Assembly (NCBI RefSeq): GCF_040954645.1
Contig: NC_092810.1
Location: 15,446,877-15,510,876 of the forward strand
Reading direction: 5' to 3'
From: Diabrotica undecimpunctata
Taxonomy: Eukaryota; Arthropoda; Insecta; Coleoptera; Chrysomelidae
Length of the DNA stretch: 64,000 bases
Shown here: one piece after another, positions 11,100-22,645 of the stretch
Numbering within the stretch: the first letter of the stretch is position 1
Layout: every line of letters starts with the position of its first letter
Program-made: the position numbers and the translations under genes
Notes under the pieces: generated by a model
Told to the model about the DNA's origin: nothing
The model's database searches: none
Seen by the model: only the letters and a program-made list of their open reading frames with translations

Positions 11100-11695
11100 C
11101 ATAAAAAATCCAAAAGGCCAACGGCTAGTTCGTCTTTTGCACATATTTATGAATGTATTTGGGTCATGAAGTAAGATTCAGCAGGGATAACCAAACATAC
11201 AAAATCCAAAGACGAATTACTTCAGTGTGGGCAACTTTTGGAAAACTGCGAGACACAGTTAGGACCAATATATCAATTAGCATTAAAATACAAGTATTTG
11301 AGCAATCCGTATTACCGGTCATGACCTATGGTGCAGAAAATATGACTCTAACCAAAAATACGGCTTCAAAATTGAGAATAGCAGAGAGACGGATGGAACG
11401 GTCTATGCTGGGAGTGACGTTGGGAGACCGAATAAGAAACGAAGATATGCGAAGAAGGACGAGTGTTACTGATGTTGTGGAATACATAGCGGAACTGAAA
11501 GGAACTTGGCAAGCCATGAAGCGAGAATTCACGACTTACGATGGACGAGCAAAATTACAAATTGGAGGCCAAGAGCAGACAAACGTAGAAGAGGAAGACT
11601 ACCTACACGTTAGACTGACGACAACAGTAGCGGACGTGATAAATGAAGGCTGGATGATGATGATGGTAAACTGAGATTTAAATCGAGATAGACTG
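11100..11695 (+). pseudogene. BovB/RTE-like retrotransposon C-terminal fragment
   Basis: The main open part (11153-11674) starts YLGHEVRFSRDNQTYKIQRR and continues with ITSVWATFGKLRD, VFEQSVLPVMTYGAE, LTLTKNTASKLR-like sequence, RRMERSMLGVTLGDR and TSVTDVVEYIAELKG. This is the RT thumb and connection of a widespread insect endonuclease/RT family. The 3' part is compressed by deletion (the RGRPPTRW block is missing) and the copy ends in a (GAT)n tail at 11652-11665. The same family is at 18824-19980 and 40885-41170. Confidence 0.75.
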
Positions 11696-11829
11696 AGGCC
11701 AGAAATAAGCAGATCCATTTCTGCTTATTGCTGGAAAAATAAAATCTTGAGATTCCGCCTTTCGAATGGTGCGAAACTAGAATAAATACAATCAGCATAA
11801 GGTAATAAAACTGATTATTAATCAGGCTA

Positions 11830-14260
11830 AGACTGATAAAGATTTTTAAAGGCAAAAATAGAGGGCAAGAATAAAGGGCAAACTAGAGGGCCGTGCTGTT
11901 AAAGCCATGAAAGCATATCCTGGATCAGACGTGGCCTCAGATCACAATCCACTTATAGCCAAAATTATACTCACCCTTAAAAATATTAAAAGACATCAAA
12001 TAATCCCTACAATAGACACAAGAAAACTTAAAGAACCTTAAGTAAAAGAATGCCTCCAACATGAACTGCATGTGAACTGCAACAAATTGAACACAAACAC
12101 CAATGATATTGACGAGTACTGGAATCGACTAAAAGATTGTCTACTGGAACCCTCTAAAGAAATACTAAAGACTTCCTCAAGGAGAAAAAAGGAATGGATG
12201 AATGACGAGATACTCAATATGATGGAATAAAGTTGCCACAATTTAAAAACAAGGATAACAATAAATACAGAGAGATAAACCACGAGATTAGAAAGACGAT
12301 AAAGCAGGCAAAAGAAAAATACTTTGAAGGACAATGGAAAGAGATCGAAGACCTTCAAAATAAATATGATCTGTTTAACCTACACAAGAAAGTCAAAGAA
12401 CTGGCAGGACTAAGAAAACAAAATCCCACTTGTGCAATTCTGGATAGACACGGTACTGCTATAACACATACGGACGAGAAAATACAAAGATGGGCAGAAT
12501 ATATCGATAAATTGTTCGATGATGAAAGAGGAGATCTGGAGCACATAGAACTTACGTCAGAAGAAATAGGTCCATATATTACAAAAGAAGAAATATTGCA
12601 TGCATTAAAAACAATGAAGAGCGGGAAAAGCCCTGGACCTAATATGCTTCCTATAGAAATCTTAAAAATTCTAGATGGGAAGCACATTGATGTTTTAGTG
12701 ACACTCTTGAACCAAATTTATAGTTCAGGCGTATTACCCAAAGAGTGGTTAACATCTATTTTTATTTGTCTCCCTAAAAAGAAAAACGCAAGAGAATGCA
12801 GCGATTACCGCACCATTAGCTTAATGTCTCATACGTCAAAGTTACTACTTAAAGTCATCCATAACCGAATATATCACAAACTGGACATAGACGTTAATAA
12901 TACACAATTTGGTTTTCGCAAAGGCCTAGGAACACGTGAAGCTCTTTTTTCACTTCATATACTAATACAAAGATGCCTGGACGTCAATCAAGATATATAC
13001 GCATGTTTTATTGACTATAATAAAGCATTCGATAAAGTACGACATAAACATTTAATGAATGTCCTGAAATCAAAATAGATTGACTACAACGACCTCAGGA
13101 TCATATCAAATTTATACTATAAACCGCGAGCAAAAGTACGTGTTAACGAACAGCTGTCAGAAGAAATTGAAATTAGATGTGGAGTAAGACAGGGATGCGT
13201 ATTGTCGCCAATTCTTTTCAATGCCTACTCGAAGAGGTCCTGAAAAAAGCTCTTAAGGGTGAAACAGCTGGAATAAAGGTAAATTGAGTTCCCATTAACA
13301 ACATTAGATATGCGGACGACACTGTGATCTTAGCCGAAAACATTGAAGATCTTCAGAGACTGGTGACCAGAATAGCAGAGTATGGAAAAGAGTATGGTCT
13401 AACAATGAATTTCAAGAAGACGAAATTTATGAGAATATCGAAAACTCAAAGAAATAACGAGAATCTTCTAATAAACGAAACCAACGTCGAACAAGTGGAC
13501 AAATATGCATACCTGGGAACAATGATTAACTCCACAAATGATTACAATCAGGAGATAAAAATAAGAATAGAAAAGGCTAGAGCAAATTTCAACAAAATAA
13601 GAAGAGTTCTATGTACCAGGGATTTAAAACTGGAACTAAGAGTTAGGTTGGCGAGGTGCTATGTTTTTTTTACTTTATTTTATGGATTGGAATCTTGGAC
13701 CTTGAATGCGACATCAATGAAAAAACTGAAATTATTTGAGCTGTGGGTGTACAGAAAAATTCTGAAAATATCATGAACAGAACACGTCACAAACAAAGAG
13801 GTTCTGGGAAGGATGAACAAAAAAATGGAAATTTTAAATTCAATAAAAACAAGAAAATTAGAATATCTCGGACATATTACACGTGGAGAGAAATACACCT
13901 TGCTCCAACTGATTATGCAGGGAAAGATCCAAGGAAAGAGAAGCATAGGGAGGCGTAGAATGTCATGGCTGCGCAACCTGAGAGAGTGGTATGGATGTAC
14001 ATCAAATGAACTTTTCAGAGCAGCCGTCTCAAAAGTCCGAATAGCTATGATGATTGCCGATCTCCGCCGCGGAGATGGCACTTGAAGAAGAAGAGGGCCG
14101 TAGAGGTAAACAAGTTTCTTGGTTAAAAAACATTCGTGAATGGACTCAAATATCAAATGCAGAACAATTATTCGATATTGCAAAAGATCGAGAAACCTTT
14201 GCAATTGTGATCGGCAACGTCGGATAATTTTGATATGGCACGCGAAGAGGAAGAAAGGCA
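11830..14260 (+). pseudogene. Host RTE-like fragment around a nested RTE copy
   Basis: Short flanks of one RTE-like copy remain. 11830-11894 encodes a KGKIEG / KGKLEG-like linker and 14092-14225 continues GRRGKQVSWLKNIREWT, then NAEQLFDIAKDRE. When the duplicated AGAGGGCCGT is counted once, the linker (KGKLEG) reads in frame into RRGKQVSWL. The element is otherwise truncated on both sides. It was the target of the insertion at 11895-14091 and is therefore older. Confidence 0.65.
11895..14091 (+). mobile_element. RTE-like non-LTR retrotransposon, 5' truncated
   Basis: This copy starts inside the endonuclease domain (SDVASDHNPL, the catalytic SDH block, about 11925) and runs to an (AAG)n tail at 14085. 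The RT open part 12233-13078 has KSPGPNMLPIEIL, LPKKKNARECSDYRTISL, FGFRKGLGTREALFSL and FIDYNKAFDKV (motif A). After a stop and frameshifts come RQGCVLSPILFN, IRYADDTVI (motif C, about 13304), KTKFM and the C-terminal KTRKLEYLGHITRGEK. It is flanked by a 10-bp duplication AGAGGGCCGT (11885-11894, 14092-14101). Stops at 13078, about 13776 and elsewhere make it inactive. Confidence 0.8.
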
Positions 14261-15125
14261 AGAGTGATGGAAAATATTTTAGTTTCTATCTCCCAAAATG
14301 TCAGGATATTGTTACGATAAATTATATTTTCATATTTAACCTGTAAACATGTTATTATTCTAACAAGAATGTTCTCGTAGATTCTCTGAAACCAGTCTGG
14401 CGCCCCCAGAACGCGTCTGGCGTTTCTTCATAAAAGGTCAACACCGCTGCGAGCCACGATGAGACCGGTCTTCCTCCATGGTGTTGGAGCCAATTCAGGT
14501 CAACATCTGTCTGCTTCGAGGGGATTCCAGAACTAACGGCTGTTTGGTATAAAGACGGGAATTTTCATTGCGTGAGACAGCCGAAAATAAATTGTTGTAT
14601 CGAATAAGTTGTATAATAAATTAATATAAATTATTGTGTTTTTTAGTGAATAAGTGTAGAAGACTGTAATAAATTAGAATAAGTGAAAATAAAGATTAAA
14701 TAAACTAGCTAGAATAGCTAATTATTTCAAAAATAAATGGAATAATATGTACCATCTATCCACAGATGGCTAGACTATGATTCAAAATTTAACGTAGTTG
14801 AATCTAAAAATTGACCATCTTAGCATACTTGCAAATTTATTGAAACGCACATCCCATACAGTTTACCTCGTTTAAGTGCTAAAAATATTTCCAATAAGAT
14901 AAGAAATTTAAATTTTGCTATTCGGTAGTGAAATGAATGTTAAAGTTGAAATAGTTATGTAATTTTAGCCATGAAATCTTTGTCTGTTTATCTTGTAAAA
15001 ATTCTAACCTGTACTTTAGAAATATTCCCTAATAGTGGACATAGCAGTATTCCCAATATTGGATATCCAATATAAGAAACGTTTTTTATGTATCTATAAT
15101 AAAGAACGTTTTTGTTACAGAATGT
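14261..15125. other. Non-coding; possible solo LTR at 14310-14700
   Basis: A less A+T-rich block (14380-14570) has a TATAAA at 14549-14554 followed by several AATAAA-like signals, and the stretch opens near TGTTACGAT. This is how many insect Gypsy LTRs look, but I found no second copy, no paired end and no target duplication. An alternative is the promoter region of the pogo-like copy that follows. TTCCCTAATA and TTCCCAATATTGG at 15025-15065 recur as TTCCCTAATATTGG at 18807-18820 and may be subterminal sites of that element. Confidence 0.25.
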
Positions 15126-15129
15126 CCCT

Positions 15130-18100
15130 TTAAAAAAGAAAGCAATGGAATAAAGCAAATATGGCCTCTACAATTTTGGTCCTACTTAATAAGGAGATGG
15201 GATATTTGAAATCAGCGAAAGCATACGGCGTACCAAAAGCTACATCAGAATATTATTGTAAGAAAGATCAGTAGGAATATACTACTGGAATCATTAGCTA
15301 CTGAAATACCTCGAAAAATCATATCTTGGTGGTAAGCCACCTCTTCCCGAAGTATAAGAAAAAGGGTTGGTTGAATACTGCTTGGAGTTTGAAAGGAGGT
15401 TTTATGGTTTAACCTCAACAGACATTCGCCGTTTAGCTTTTCAGTTGGCTTTCGCCAACAATTTGCCACATCTATTTTCTAACTTGAAGGCTACTGCAGG
15501 GAGAAAATGGCTAAGAAATTTTTTAAAGCGTAACAAGACTATTTTTTTTTTCGAACGCCACAAGGTGTACCTGCTGCTAGAACCAAGGTATCTACTAAAG
15601 AAAATATTCAGAACTTTTATAATATTCTGGAACCAGAACTAAACAAGATAAAATTTAATCCAAGCAGGATTTATAATGTTAACGAGTCCGGGATAACAGC
15701 TGTTGAACACAGCATACTAAATTTATAGGCTTAAAAGGAAAAAAACAAATTGGACCGTTAACAACTTTGGAAAGAAGTTCACTTGTGATTATATTATGTA
15801 TGAATGCAAATGGGCATTACATTTCCCCAATGATAATATTCCTGAGCAAAAATTTTAAAGCAGATTTGATGGATGGAGCCCCTCCTGGAGCAATTGGAAA
15901 ATGTCATCCTTCTGGGTGGATCCAATCCTACCTATTTACGCAGTGGATGGATCATTTTATTTCCTATACTACGCAATTCACCGAAGAACCTGTCATTTTA
16001 ATTTTAGACGGCCACTACTCGCACACAAGAAACTTGGATGTCATTAATAAGGCTCGAGAAAATAATATCATTGTAATATATCTACCTTCACACTCAACTC
16101 ATAAGATACTACCTTTAGATGTAGCCTTTATGGGACCTTTATATACATATTACTGCAAACAAATCGAAAACTGCTAATAAATAATCCTGGTAGAACAATT
16201 TACCCGTACCAGATTGCTGGTTTGTTTGGAAAAGCTTATCTAAGGAGAACATCAATGGAAATTTCGTTGCATGATTTTCGATAATCTGGCATTATGCCAT
16301 TTGATAGAGATTTGTTTCGTGACCAAGATTTTGCAATCCATAAAAAGTTAGAAACTTCTCTTTTTCAACCTGGTGTAATAACTACCAAGATCGATGTAAT
16401 AAGCAATTTTGTGAAACCAACTGACTTTAAAATATTTTCCTGTATTACCTGGCAACGAAAACATGACGAGTTTAACACACATAAGAAAATAAAAGAAGTT
16501 ACAGTACACAAAAGAAATACACCCATAACATTAACGAATAATGAAGGTCATGCACTATCCCTAGAAGACGAAGTAATGGAGGAATGGGAAAACTACATTA
16601 AAGCATTATTTAAGGATGATCGAGGATCACTACCTAACTTAAGTGCAAATACAGGACCATCAATCTTAAAAGCTGAAGTGGAAAAAGCCATACACCAAGC
16701 CAAAAACAACAAAGCCAGTGGACCAGATCAAATATATAGCGAATGGCTAAAATTACTCTCAAATGACAATATAAAAGAACTCACTGTACTTTTCAATCAA
16801 ATATATGATACCAGTGAAATTCCATCGGACTGGTTAAAATCGATCTTTATTCCTCTACCTAAGAAACCAAACGTTAAGAAATGTAGCGACTGTAGACTCA
16901 TTAGTTTAATGAGCCATGCCGTTAAAATACTGTTGCATATTCTTCTAAATCGAATTAACAACAAGTGCGAAGAAATAATTAGTCAAGAGCAGTTCGGGTT
17001 CCGGAGATGCCTTGGAACTAGAGAAGCACTATTTTCTATGCAAACACTCCTTCAACGATGTTGGGAGGTAAGAAAACCCTTATATATGTGCTTCATTGAT
17101 TTTGAAAAGGCATTTGATTGCGTTCAGCATACCAGACTAATTACCGCCTTGCAGAGCATCCAACCAGATGAGAAAGACATCAAACTTATTGCCAAACTTT
17201 ACTGGAACCAAACAGCCATTATTAATACCAACAACAGAAAATCAAAGCCAATCAGTATTGAACGAGGCGTAAGACAAGGCTGTATACTATCTCCCACCCT
17301 CTTTAACGTGTATTCTGAGAATCTATTTAGGGAAGCTTTAAAAGATCAAAAAGGAATTATCATAGGAGGAGAAATAATTAACAATATACGGTACGTCGAC
17401 GATACTGTGATTCTAGCTAAAAACATCGACGATCTGCAGGAGCTAATCAATAGAGTTGACATGGAATGCACAAATTGGGGACTGTCGATAAATATCGATA
17501 AAACTAAATACATGGTGACCAGTAAAGTGGATATCGGCGCAACATAACTGATATTAAACCAACAACCGCTACAGAGAGTTCAGAGATTCAAATACCTTGG
17601 ATGTTGGATTACCCAAAATCTAGATCCATCCTTCAAAATTCGATGTAGAATTGAACAGGCAAGAAACTCATTTCAAAAATTCAAGCCTCTATTATTATTC
17701 AATAACTCATTAAATTTGGAAATCCGTGAAAAGTTTACAAGATGTTACGTGTGGTCTGTACTTTTGTATGGATGTGAAACTTGGACTTTAAACGCCGATA
17801 TCATGAATAAAATCGAGGCGTTTGAGATGTGGTTGTATCGAAGGATACTAAAAATTCCATGGACTAGCAGAACCAGAAACGAAGAAGTTCTTCGAAGAAT
17901 GGGACATCAACGAACTCTATTAAATATTATTAAGAGACGTAAACTAGAATATCTTGGACATATAATCAGAGGACCAAGATATGAGTTTCTTCGGCTAATT
18001 CTCAACGGTAAAATCGAAGGAAAGAAATGGATAGGATGGAAGAAACTCTCTTGGTTGAGGAATTTGAGGCAGTGGACAGGTTTGACAGCGGACCAATTGC

Positions 18101-18670
18101 TACACGTAGCGCAAGACCGAGATCAGTATAAAAATATTATAAGCATGGTAGTCGCCGACGTTCCGTAGGGATATGGCACTCTAAGAAGAAGACCTGGTCT
18201 ATCAGGAATTAAACGAAAGAATTCTGGTGCAGCTACTTTAATTAGTGGATCGCCTTATAAAAAAGCTCTTGAAGAAGCACTATCGCCTAAAACTGCAAGC
18301 GGTGTTAAGAAAATGGTCAACTTTGACTCTAGTACATGCAGAAAGTTAAGGAAAATGAAAGAAAATATAAACGCTGATACTAATTTACGCAAAGAACCCA
18401 AACAAAAAACTAAATCCAAAAACAAGAGGAAAACAGTCGTTTCTTCAGATTCATTAAAGTCTAAGCAAGAAATACCGTTAATGATTCTGAAGATGACATG
18501 GATCAAGAAGAAGAGGATGTGGAATGTATGAACTGCCTTGAATATTTTTCTTCCGACAAAGCTGGACAACAATGGATACGCTGCTGCAAATGCTACAGGT
18601 GGTGTCATGAAGCTTGCGGTGGAGCTGAAGGCAACATTAATTTCATTTGTGAATTTTATATGGATGGATA
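15130..18670 (+). pseudogene. pogo-like transposase with PHD finger, split by RTE
   Basis: A decayed relative of the intact protein at 55901-57790. The N-terminal HTH (KEMGYLKSAKAYGVPKAT) is at about 15195, then GLTSTDIRRLAFQLA. The first Asp region reads IYNVNESG (Asp to Asn). The second is LILDGHYSHTRN and the third HKILPLDVAFMGP. The C-terminal part stops near 16440, where an RTE copy is inserted (16453-18191). It resumes at 18198 with GIKRKNSGAATLISG and ends with a PHD-type finger (CMNCLEYF, IRCCKCYRWCHEACGG, CEFYMDG). The last CxxC reads CEFY, so one zinc ligand is lost. Confidence 0.8.
16453..18191 (+). mobile_element. RTE-like retrotransposon inserted in pogo-like gene
   Basis: A 5'-truncated copy that keeps most of the reverse transcriptase. 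It starts at KHDEFNTHKKIKEV, with RT blocks NKASGPDQIYSEWLKLL, LPKKPNVKKCSDCRLISL, FGFRRCLGTREALFSM, FIDFEKAFDCV (motif A), RQGCILSPTLFNVYSE and IRYVDDTVI (motif C, usually YADD, here YVDD). A stop at 17545-17547 follows, then the thumb, KIEAFEMWLYRRIL and RRKLEYLGHIIRG. It ends in an AAGAAGA tail with a 6-bp candidate duplication ACCTGG (16447-16452, 18192-18197). The copy at 28405-29163 is almost identical in the shared part, so both are recent. Confidence 0.8.
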
Positions 18671-18823
18671 GTCACTATTAACTTGTATTGATTATTTTTG
18701 TACCTTTTAGAATAATAAATATTATTTACTGAAATAAAATTGATATTTGTATTCACAAAATAACAAATATATTGTTTACATTGTACATGTATATGAAATA
18801 AGCTTTTCCCTAATATTGGATCA

Positions 18824-19980
18824 TCATCATGCAACCTCTTCTGTTCACTGCTGGACATAGGTCTCTCCCTTTTTCGCCATTCTTCACGGTTCTGTGCTTC
18901 TTGTTGCCATTTCTTGGATATTCGTCTAATGTCCTCCATCCAGCCTGTTGGTGGTCGTCCTCTGCTGCGTTTGTCTTCTCGTGGGCGCCAGTCAATTAGT
19001 TTTCTGGTCCATCTTGTGTCTTTCAGTCTCGGTATTTGACCTGCCCAATTCCATTTCAGCTTGGCGATACGTTCGACAATATCACTGATACCTGTTCTTT
19101 TCCTTAAGTCTTGGTTCCTTATTTTTTTTTTTCTTTGTCACGCCGAGAATTGATCTTTCCATGCGCCTTTGTACCACTCGCATTTTTAGCGTTGTTGTTT
19201 TTGTGAGCGTGAGAGTTTCTGCTCCGTATGTCGTAATAGGAAGAACGCATTGGTCAAATGTGTTCCGTTTCGTAGCTATTGCTCTTAAAGATATCTCTTA
19301 GTGAACCATACGCTGCCCAAGCAAGTGTTATTCGTCGTTGAAATTCGCAGTTCTGGTTTTCCTTGCCTATTCTGATTTCATGACCATTGCATTTTTCTGT
19401 CAATTCTACCACTTGATTTTGGATGATTAGGATTGGCTGGGAACTTAATTTGTTATAAATTTGGTCTTACTGATGTTCATTTTTAGACCTATTGTTGAAG
19501 ATACGTTTTCTAATTCTTGTACCATTTGTTGTGCTTCACCCAGATCTTCGGTAATAAGTACTATGTCGTCTGCAAAACGCAGATGATTGAGCATTTCTCC
19601 ATCTATTTTTATTCCTCCATTTTTCCACTTTAGCATTTTAAAGGCGTATTCGAGAACCGTTATAAATAATTTAGGTGAGAGTGTCGCCTTGTCTCATACC
19701 TCGCTTGATATGAATTTCTCTGGTGGTATCATTTTACAAGCATTATGGCGTTTTGGTATAATGTTTGTACTAACTTTGTGAGCCCGTAATCTATTCTAAT
19801 ATTATTCAGAGCAGTTATAATGCTGTCTAATTTCACAGTGTCGAAGGCTTTGTGAAAATCTTCGAACATAAGTACCAGTGGTCTGTTATATTCTAGCGAC
19901 TTTTCTATTAAGGCGACTATTTCATATAAGGCGACTATTTTGTAAACAGTCAAATTTGAGTTTTTTTTTATTAACATTTT
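18824..19980 (-). pseudogene. BovB/RTE-like retrotransposon relic
   Basis: Minus-strand copy with a (CAT)n/(ATG)n 3' end at about 18826. From 5' to 3', 19977-19729 has motif A (MFEDFHKAFDTVKLDS), 19636-19445 has LRFADDIVLITEDLGEA (motif C variant FADD) and KTKFITN, and a frameshifted thumb reads QRRITLAWAAYGSLRD. The C-terminus SRGRPPTGWMEDIRR ... QNREEWRK is at about 18960-18860. It belongs to the same family as 11100-11695. It is truncated upstream of motif A and has several frameshifts. Confidence 0.75.
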
Positions 19981-20868
19981 ATTATCGCCTACAGGTATCT
20001 TTTAGAGTTATTTTAATTATACCAGAACATAAAAAATAGTTATACCAATAAAATACTAGGAACAAAACAACATTAGAATAATTTTTTTGTAAAAAGTAGC
20101 CGTTGAAAAAAGTGTATCGAATATTAGGCCACTTTCCTTTATACCTTGATTATGTTTTGTTAGAAAATGAAAAATAAGTTTTCCTACCACTAACAAAGAA
20201 TCGTTCGTATAAGTAAATCATATAAGTACTGGACTATAAAATGTATATTTGTACACAATACGAATAAAGATTCAGATTAAGTCAATAAAATGTATATGCT
20301 TTCAAGATATACCAAAGTAGTTCAATAAAAAAGTTTGGTATTAACCTTTAACCCATCGGCAATTTCTTGGATTAAAATCCCTTTAAAGGGTGCGTCGTCG
20401 GACCGAATAGAATGCCATTCCCATCACCATTATTCAGCGATCAGAGTACACTAATATTGTGGAGTATCGAAACGTGCTATTCTGGCAGGCCACGTAGCTT
20501 TTAAATCCTTCAGGACTATAAATTTATCGGTCCTGAACTCTGGAGTCTATAAGCTGAATACACGAGTAGTTTGTTTGCCAGGAGACTGCCTTGCCGCCCA
20601 ACTGTAAGGGCTTCTGGATATTGCCTCATATAAAGCTATTTGTTTGGAAATCCCCATGAAATGGCGGGCGAAGCCTTATGGGCTTTGATGTGTCGGTTTG
20701 TCGTTAACTTTTCCTTCCAGAAAGCTCATAAGTGACAAAGAAGCGACGTTCGACTCAGGCCAAGGAAATAATTTGTTCTTGGAAATGTTTTCAGTAATGG
20801 ATTTCTCGAAGAAAAAAAAGATAACGAATGTTTTGTTCTTCTTTCACCTCAGTATAATAATAATTACT

Positions 20869-20920
<52 letters not shown>

Positions 20921-21040
20921 ATATAATATATAATATATATAGTATATATATATATAATACAAATATATAATAATATAAAAATTACTGGATATTGGTGACT
21001 GTCGATATAAACAAACAACACAGTTTATTAGGGTTGCAGT
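19981..21040. other. Non-coding, repeat-like; includes a (TA)n tract
   Basis: No gene. 20436-20487 (CAGCGATCAGAGTAC ... GTATCGAAACGTGC) resembles, in opposite orientation, 9815-9870, and has the stem-CGAAAC layout of Penelope-type ends. 20608-20668 (TTCTGGATATTGCCTCATAT ...) is repeated in the same orientation at about 22967-23027, on the other side of a Penelope remnant, and could be part of its flanking repeats. A (TA)n tract lies at 20872-20968. Confidence 0.45.
20872..20968. repeat. (TA)n microsatellite
   Basis: Alternating TA, slightly interrupted in its distal third (ACAATATATAATAT). Apparent reading frames through it are low-complexity artefacts. Confidence 0.95.
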
Positions 21041-22060
21041 CAGAAAATTGGCCGGGATGTTAATAAAACACTCTTATGACCTTTTGTCTAGCTTTCGGAA
21101 TGGTTTTATTCCTTTTTCAAGACACTGTAATAAGAAAAAAATGTAAATATTTATAAATATATTATATTACAAATTAATAATTATATCACAAATCTTCAGC
21201 GCAACTTACTAGTCGTTGAGATTATTTGTAAAAGCATAGACACTCAACATTAATAACACACATATGAAATATAAAATAATGGACAAAAAACATTCTAAAA
21301 TTCTTTAAAATTTAGGTAGAGATAGTAAATATTTAGTTTGTCATCTTTTACTGGTGTGTTTTAACTCTGACACATAGGGAACAAAAAGAAAAAACCCTAT
21401 GATTAAAAAGTAATTAAGTGTACTTAATATTATATTTCTTTTTAAAAAATACTAGTGGCCCATCTTAGGTGATTTTAATTTTTAAACCTGTCTTAATGGT
21501 ATGCAACATGTTATGCATATAAGTGTAATTTGTGTGGGTACAGGTAGATATTAATTTTATTTTGGATGTTTTTCCAGTAAGTAACAATAAATGTTGCTCA
21601 CTTGTTTATCTATGTCTGACTTTTTATTGATGCAAGATGTACTAGAATTTATGGAACACATTTCCAAGAAAACACGTTTTGAATGGTTCTTTTCCTTTAC
21701 CAAAATACAGGAATCCTCGAAATTAAATTTATGTTTCAACGGTAATGCATGTTCAATCAATGCACATGCATTTATTTTTTGGGTTTTATATCGCTACGAT
21801 GTGAGATCACCCTACTGTGAAAATTACGAGATGATTCTCCTATATATATTTTGTTACAATTATTACACGGTATAGAATAAACAACATTTGATGACTCCTG
21901 TATTGTGAAATGATCTTTTGTTTATAAAAATTTTGGTTACTGATTTTCTTTTAACGAAATATATAATAAATCCTGAAGATATTGTTAAAAATCGGACTGA
22001 TATTCTAATTCGCTAAGAATTTGGCTTAGTTGAGGAGATATGTTGTGAAATGCAATTTTT
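21041..22060 (-). pseudogene. Penelope-like element remnant with GIY-YIG domain
   Basis: The minus strand holds the C-terminal GIY-YIG endonuclease that distinguishes Penelope-like retroelements. VVYSIPCNNCNKIYIGES then FHSRVISHRSDIKPKK lie at about 21880-21780. After a one-base shift come IEHALPLKHKFNFEDS and KNHSKRVFLEMCSIN, with the frame ending at 21557. Both YSIPC and YIGES motifs are visible; the RT part is absent. About 430 bp downstream on the same strand is a hammerhead-like motif (21122-21088), which fits the 3' repeat of such an element. Confidence 0.7.
21088..21126 (-). ncRNA. Degenerate hammerhead-like motif of the PLE
   Basis: Minus strand: TGTC stem I, TTGAAAA in place of CTGATGA, then a stem GGAAT/ATTCC, GAA, a palindromic AGCT as stem III, A as H17, then GACA closing stem I. 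The architecture is that of 8212-8285 but two core bases differ, so cleavage is unlikely. Confidence 0.35.
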
Positions 22061-22267
22061 AGACTCCCCATGTCTCTCATAACATCTTTATCAACGTCTA
22101 TTTTGCCTTGCAATTCTTAGAAGGCACAGATTAAAGCGAAATTCTGAATTTGGGTTCGAAAATTAGTCTACGATTTTATTATCAGATGTCGCTATTTGCG
22201 TCTATACGAAGCCATGTTAGAGTTGCTTCCTAAGACAGAAAAGATTTATTTTACGTTCAGAGCGATT

Positions 22268-22322
22268 GCGAAAGCCGTTTTGATGAGACCTATTAGGCCG
22301 AAATACGTATAAGCGGATGCGC
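22268..22322 (+). ncRNA. Hammerhead-like motif with one core change
   Basis: TTGATGA (22280-22286) stands where the core requires CTGATGA. It is followed by a stem II of CCTA/TAGG plus a G-C closing pair, GAA (22300-22302), palindromic ATACGTAT as stem III, A as H17, then AGCGG pairing with the preceding CCGTT, an internal loop, and GCG/CGC. All helices are present; position 3 is T instead of C. It probably derives from a Penelope-like repeat. Confidence 0.45.
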
Positions 22323-22560
22323 AAGGGCCCTGTACGTGAAATCAAAGCTTAACTGTCTTTTCCTTTTTTTTTGTATTTTTTCACTATGTTAAATATATAT
22401 TTTAATATAAAAGTATTACTTATATGTATTTTTCTTTTACTTTGTGGGATTACCGTAATTTTGATAAAATGTATCAGTATGTAAGTCCGACCCTGTAGAT
22501 AACTATACCTAGAAGATTAAATCCGAAATATCTTAAACTTAAAGCTAAGATTAATACTAT

Positions 22561-22642
<82 letters not shown>
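22561..22642. repeat. (TA)n microsatellite
   Basis: A near-pure TA run of about 80 bp. It has no further features and separates the PLE region from a featureless stretch. Confidence 0.95.

Positions 22643-22645
<3 letters not shown>

Noticed and set aside
13680..14261. 193-codon minus-strand open frame
   Set aside because: It is antisense to the clear RTE-like C-terminal coding sequence and has no recognisable domain.
14310..14700. Solo LTR of a Gypsy-type retrotransposon
   Set aside because: Suggestive composition and signals, but no second copy, no internal domain and no flanking duplication; kept only as a low-confidence remark.
20698..21021. Open frames through the (TA)n tract on both strands
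   Set aside because: They translate to Tyr/Ile runs from a microsatellite and have no coding character outside it.
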